DNA from: Planoprotostelium fungivorum
Taxonomy: Eukaryota; Evosea; Variosea; Cavosteliida; Cavosteliaceae
Assembly (NCBI GenBank): GCA_003024175.1
Contig: MDYQ01000613.1
Span: forward strand, 34,087-98,086
Reading direction: 5' to 3'
Length of the DNA: 64,000 nt
The notes beneath the pieces are model-generated. The model had not been told where the DNA came from. It worked only from the letters and a program-made list of their open reading frames with translations, and did no database searches. The position numbers were made by a program, and so were the translations under genes. How positions within the stretch are numbered: position 1 is the stretch's first letter; each line of letters begins with the position of its first letter. This document shows positions 59,201-64,000 of this stretch, piece after piece.

Positions 59201-62200
59201 ACCAAATCACATCCTATGCGATCAGTCATTGATGTCATCCACAGGTACTTCGATTCGATCGCAATCGATTTGGTGGAGACATCGGATCTCTCACTCAGCT
59301 GACATCACTGAGAGAGTTGAATGCTTCTCTCAATCTCCTCGATGGTGTCATACCCATCGATATCTCTCAACTGTCTCAACTGTCTTCCATCGATATCAGC
59401 CACAATGACATCCACGGTGACATACCCGATCTCAGCAGCCTCACGTCACTCCTTTTCTTGAATCTCTCACACAACGGGTTGAACGGCAGTATCGATGGAG
59501 TGTCTGGTCTATCTCAGCTGACAGACCTCGATGTCAGCAGTAATGATGTGAGAATCGATCGATGATGAGAGAGTGACGTGGAGTAGATATTTGGGAATCT
59601 ATCTTCTCTCAACGGGTTGGCTTCGATTCAGAGGTTGAACGTATCACACAATGCGATGAGCCTGGCTGGACTCGATTTCTCATCGATGACTTCTCTCATC
59701 ACACTGGATATGGATGATTGCCAATTATCAGGAGATCTACCACAGGTGTGATAGTTCTCTGATGAGATGCTCATCAAAGGACAGTCTTTCAACGATTTAC
59801 CTCTACTCGAGAGTGCATCGATGATGGACAATCAAATCACATCCATGTCAACATCCACCGTAAATCTTCCGTCACTGAGGCGACTCTCTCTCAGTGATAA
59901 CAACATGTCATCATCAGAAGACATGTTGATCTATCAGAACATGTCCTCCCTAGAGGTGAGATCAATTTATGTCATCCGACTGACGATAGACAGACCCTAC
60001 TCATCGACCGAAACAAATACGCGAGTGGATTGGAGCATCTGAACAACATGTCCTCCCTCATCATCTTGAACGCATCACACAACGAGATATCCATCGACGT
60101 ATCACTCCTTCCCTCCTTCTCCTCTCTACAGGTGAGCTCCATCAGTAGAAAGAGAAGTGAAATGATCAGGTGATGGATGTGTCTCACAATGCATTGAGTG
60201 GAAACATATCGTACATGACCGTCAGCTCACAGCTCCAATATCTCGATCTCAGTGACAATCGATTGAACGGGTCCATTGGTTCTTCGTTTAATTCGATGAA
60301 GAGATTAACGTACCTCAATGCATCACACAACGATGTATCGGGTGGGAGATGTTCATCACGATGCAACTCATACGATCGCAGGCAACATCGTCTTATCTCT
60401 GTCTCAGTTGAGCGTGTGTGACCTGTCTCACAATTCGTACGTCTGTCCGATCGATTGGAGAACATATGAACTCTGCTCAATGTCTTGTACATTAGATCTC
60501 ACCACGAACGCCACGAGTGAGAATCGATCCATCGCTCTCCTGAAATGAATTGCGACAGTTCGAATTCGTTTCTCGGGAGACGTATCACGATTTAATCAGA
60601 GTGCATACACCAACAGCCTCTCTCAGATGACGAATATCAGCATCGATCGAATCGTCGTCTTGAACGTCATCTCTGGAAGCATCATCACTGATCTGCTGAT
60701 CCTCCCTCCCTCTCCATCGGACATCAATCAAGGTGATTCACAGTTGACTGTCAGACGTACGTGTACTGATGAGGAGGACAGGTTCTGCTGAAATCATCGT
60801 GAACCGTCTCAAAATGGCAACTTCAACCGATTACGCTTCATACGGCATCACACTCATCGACATCTCAGACGTACCCCCTCCCACATCATCCTCCACATTC
60901 ACTCAGAGTGATGCATCCATCACGCAACCAGATCAAATCATCACAAATCGTGATGGCATATCCAGTGGTGCCACGGCTGGCATCGTAATCGGATGCATAG
61001 CCCTAGTTCTCATCGTATTGGTCGTGATCGTCTTCATTCTATTCAAGAGATCGGCCGATAAGAGGTGAGTGACGTGATGCACGGATGGTGAGTGAGAATC
61101 ATCAGGAGAAGAAGAGAAAAAGAGAACGACATGGAATTACAAGATGAGGGAACTGTCTACGCAATCATCGATCGAAATCAGGTGAAACCACACAGAGGAG
61201 ATCGATTCATCCATTCTGATGATGAGGATCAGTTTTCCAGCAGATCAACTATGCTAGATCAAGGAACGATCGAGAGTCTATCTCAAGAGAAGGCGAAATT
61301 GATCAAGATGATCGGGGAAGGTGAGTCACGTGGTGAACGAGATCTGATCGTACAAAGGAGCTTACGGTGTGGTATACATGGCTTCTTATCAAGGAAAGAT
61401 TGTCGCAAGTGAGTCGAATGGTAGGGACGATCCATTGAAATGGAAAACAGTGAAGCAGATCAAGACGGTATCGATGGATATCGTGGAGAGCTTCATGTTG
61501 GAAGTAGAACTGATGAAGCGATTGCAACCTCATCCAAACGTGAGAGTGATGTCATCCATCGTCTCATTCTGAACAGGTCGTGTCTTTCCTCGGTTTCTGC
61601 GCTCGACCTCTCGCTCTCATCACAGGTGAAACCTCTTTATCGATATTCTCGGCACAATTGGACGATGTTGTGACCATCATCACGTCTGATTGAATGTACA
61701 CACGGATGCGAGAGATGACGTAGATTACAGAGTTCATGGCGGGTGGTAGTTTGGACGATTATATGGATAGGAATCCAGATCTATCTACAACGAGGAGGAT
61801 GAACATCGTACAAGGTGTCGCAGAAGGTATGGCTCACCTGGCGCAAGAGAGAGTGAGTCACAACCATCAGGTCTCTGTTCACGCATCACAGGTGCTACAC
61901 AAGGATCTTGCCGCGAGAAATGTACTGGTGAGTCGTTCATTGTGAGATGATATTCACGTACAAACAGCTGACGGAAGATCTCGTGCCAAAAGTCAGCGGT
62001 GAGTTCACTCTTTGTCTCATGCAATCGAACGTCCATCAGATTTCGGATTGTCTCGCATCTTAGACGTGGAGGCAGAAGTCCATCACAGCAAGGTGAGATG
62101 CACGCGAGAGACATCCAACCTGACGCGAGACAGACAGACGTTGGGCCCATCAAGTGGATGGTGAGTATCCATCTCGGGTGTGTGTGACGTGCACAGGCAC

Positions 62201-62575
62201 CAGAATCGTTGAGGGGCAAGTTCTCTGAGAAGTCAGACGTGTGGGCGTGGGGTGTCTTGTGCATCGAAGTCTTCACGGGGTGAGAGTGTCTCTGGATCTA
62301 TTGATCTCCTCAACTCCAGCAGGTCGCAACCTTTTCCAGAGATGTCGCCCACCGATTTCCTTGTCGGTGTGGCAAACGATGACCTTCACTCAAAGATGTC
62401 TCTGCAGGTGAAGACGATGAGGGAGTGTCGTTGATGAATGCAGATACCAGAGACATTAGATATGGATGTCAAGTTTATGCAATTGCTAGACGATGTCTTC
62501 CAGGTGGATCCTGCGAAGCGTCCATCATTCTCGAAGATTGCATCTGCCATCAAGTTGCTGGCTGAATCACATTAA
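56295..62575 (+). CDS. Receptor kinase: signal peptide, beta-helix repeats, plant-type LRRs, TM, tyrosine-kinase-like domain
   Basis: The start MKTMRRLIFLSTLLFTASSV is a signal peptide. From 56.4 to 58.6 kb the exons encode parallel beta-helix-like repeats rich in Asn, Ser and Ile (SLTNTLFVDSTPSLTLFTVS, LLISNTDISS, NVLIDHVTALQ). From 58.8 to 60.5 kb come about ten LRRs of plant type, such as LSSIDISHNDIHGDIPDLSS. TM is GIVIGCIALVLIVLVVIVFI (60.97 kb). The kinase (61.3-62.57 kb) has every key motif: IGEGAYGVVYMA, IVAMKQIK (Lys), SFMLEVELMKRL (Glu), LHKDLAARN, SDFGLSR and PIKWMAPESLRGKFSEKSDV. LAARN and PIKWMAPE are tyrosine-kinase signatures. The ligand is unknown. There are more than 25 short introns and no motif-type introns were noticed in it. 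It is the last clear gene before the telomere. Confidence 0.9.
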
Positions 62576-63939
62576 GTATTTATAAACGATATTCCTCCAA
62601 CTTTACCGATTTCGTCCCACTGTGACCATACGAATGCTGGACGGTGTCTGGCGGCAAACATCAACAGGTGTAGATCACCAGCGTGCACATCTGGAATTCA
62701 TTTTCTTTCGGGAGGGCAACGATAGCAGTGCATGTTGGAGCCCCGCTCTCCTGCACTTGTAATTTGTCGAGAAGGATGGCCGAGAATGGAGAGTTGCATC
62801 TTAGTGGTCAAAGATCGAGAGGTCAGGCTGAGCAATGGTTGCAAAGAGATCTCGAGGTAAGAAAGAAACCTGATGGATTGGACTGATCAGAGGTAGGACC
62901 ACAAAGAGGCCATCACACAATGTCAATCAAATGAAGATTCGAGAGACGCAGCGACTGTCAGTCGATTCCAAAGGGGTGAGAACTCACAGTCCTTGTTGCA
63001 AAGTGAAGAAGCTACGACGTTCTTCTCGATGCATTATCTGTAGCTGAGTCACACAGGTGTAGGAGCGTGTCTCTTGGTTATAGTCATCTCATCTCTTCGC
63101 AAAGAATGCGCTTCGACTGTGCGATGGACCATTGCAAATGATGACCTGAGGTGAGAGACGCCTCTGTGGTCTGATGTTCCTCAGGAAGATCATGTCGGCA
63201 ATGTCGAATGCAAAGTTGATGGAGATGCGATGGAAATCTGCATCTGCATTTGTGAGCATGGTCTGAGCCTCTCTGGAATTACCAGCGATGGCCATGTCGT
63301 TGCAGTCGCTGGAGCGAATGACTTCGTCGTTGTCCTCACCAGAGGCAGGGACAATCTCGTTGACTGCTGGGTGAGGATTGGGGTGAGAGAATTTCTTCTT
63401 CCTCTTCTTCAGTATTTATCACCATTGACTCTTTCTGCTCAGGTCCTTTTGTACTCGTTATTGAGTTCCTCCTGGTAGGTATCGTCTGTCCCTGTGGTGA
63501 CGACAGATCTTGTAGTTGGTGTTGCATTTGTCAAGAGAGAAGAAGAGGTCGATCTCTTCGGTGAGGGTGTGATGTACTCCAATTAATACTTGGTACAGAT
63601 GTTGATTGAGAAGAGGTGGATGTCTTGGCAACGGTGGGTGAAAATGTAAGTGTACAGTCGTTTGACCATGGTGTCAAACGATTTTGTGCTCTTATAGCAT
63701 GTACATCTATACTGGCGTGGGTGGTCCATTCCTTGTCAGAACAGACGTAAGAGCACGAGCTCCTGAATAAAATTTTCTTGAGATAGAGGTCTTTTTGTGT
63801 ATGCTCAATTGGTCGTCTTGTGCAGGCTGGGCGAGTTGAAGTCCCAAGATTTCGTGGATAGTTTGGGTTCGTTTCACAGGTGATTTAAATGGTTTCTGTC
63901 GGGTGTAGAGGCAGCCAAAGATGCGCGTTGAACATTCGA
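62576..63939. other. Subtelomeric region, mostly without recognisable genes
   Basis: About 1.36 kb separate the receptor kinase stop from the telomere tract. Reading frames are short. One spliced minus-strand frame is listed separately. I see no tandem satellite, transposon ends or RNA gene. TA-rich and TG-rich stretches near 63540-63900 show no clear pattern. Confidence 0.5.
63089..63527 (-). CDS. Possible small subtelomeric gene or gene remnant
   Basis: A frame starting at 63527 encodes MQHQLQDLSSPQGQTIPTRR and an acidic run (TEEEEEEILSPQ). A 31-nt GTGAGG...CTCCAG intron joins it in frame to CDCNDMAIAGNSREAQTMLT and NADADFHRISINFAFDIADM, ending at 63089. Together about 135 residues. The splice join keeps the frame, which supports a real exon pair, but no domain is recognised. 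It could equally be a decayed subtelomeric copy. Confidence 0.3.
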
Positions 63940-64000
63940 GGGTTTAGGGTTTAGGGTTTAGGGTTTAGGGTTTAGGGTTTAGGGTTTAGGGTTTAGGGTT
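63940..64000 (+). repeat. Telomere repeat tract (TTTAGGG)n
   Basis: Just over eight exact TTTAGGG units run to the last base, G-rich strand 5'->3' toward the end of the window, as expected for a right-hand chromosome end. No degenerate units occur at the boundary. The TTTAGGG type is found in plants and in several algal and protist groups. Confidence 0.97.

Overview
The window is the right-hand end of a linear chromosome from a unicellular eukaryote. The last 61 bases are a (TTTAGGG)n telomere tract pointing outward. Genes are split by very many short introns, mostly about 35-50 nt, with almost invariant GTGAG donors and YAG acceptors. The gene content is eukaryotic: Raptor, separase, primase small subunit, a proteasome beta subunit and U3 snoRNP protein Utp6. 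Plant-type LRRs joined to a tyrosine-kinase-like domain, a plant-type telomere repeat and Cache/HAMP class III cyclases fit a free-living protist. I cannot place the species.

Layout. 1-5.3 kb: a coiled-coil protein running off the left edge (-), divergent from a HEAT-like/CCCH zinc finger/Gln-rich protein (+). 5.3-7.7 kb: UTP6 (-). 7.8-8.1 kb: a decayed fragment of an adenylate cyclase. 8.9-11.6 kb: a secreted, Ser/Thr-rich, probably GPI-anchored surface protein (+). 12.0-17.5 kb: Raptor (-). 18.5-19.8 kb: a CRYL1-like dehydrogenase (-), divergent from PRIM1 (+, 20.1-21.9 kb). 22.1-22.5 kb: a small membrane protein interrupted by an in-frame TGA (-). 23.6-25.7 kb: a START-domain protein (+). 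25.7-29.2 kb: CMTR2-type cap methyltransferase (-). 29.4-30.9 kb: a helicase-associated-domain protein (-). 31.4-32.3 kb: PSMB3 (-). 32.6-38.7 kb: two tandem receptor-type adenylate cyclases (-). 39.4-41.8 kb: MAPR heme-binding protein (+), LEA-like protein, a small membrane protein and thioredoxin (-). 42.0-46.2 kb: Munc13/PATROL1-like MUN protein (-), divergent from REXO2 oligoribonuclease (+). 47.7-55.5 kb: separase (-). 56.3-62.6 kb: a receptor with a beta-helix/LRR ectodomain and a tyrosine-kinase-like domain (+). 62.6-63.9 kb: sparse subtelomeric DNA, then the telomere.

Functionally this is a housekeeping mix: growth control (Raptor), replication (PRIM1), mitosis (separase), proteolysis (PSMB3), rRNA processing (UTP6), cap methylation (CMTR2) and RNA turnover (REXO2). 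Environmental sensing and surface genes lie among them: two cyclases, one receptor kinase and one mucin-like protein.

The most unusual signal is a dispersed motif, ATCTACAACG / CGTTGTAGAT. It recurs dozens of times, mostly inside short introns and most densely in separase. It appears as a left arm, a right arm, a perfect palindrome or a full hairpin, and looks like the signature of an introner-like intron family or a helper element for splicing of tiny introns. Gene spans below run from start to stop codon and include introns. Exon boundaries were worked out by hand from reading-frame continuity.
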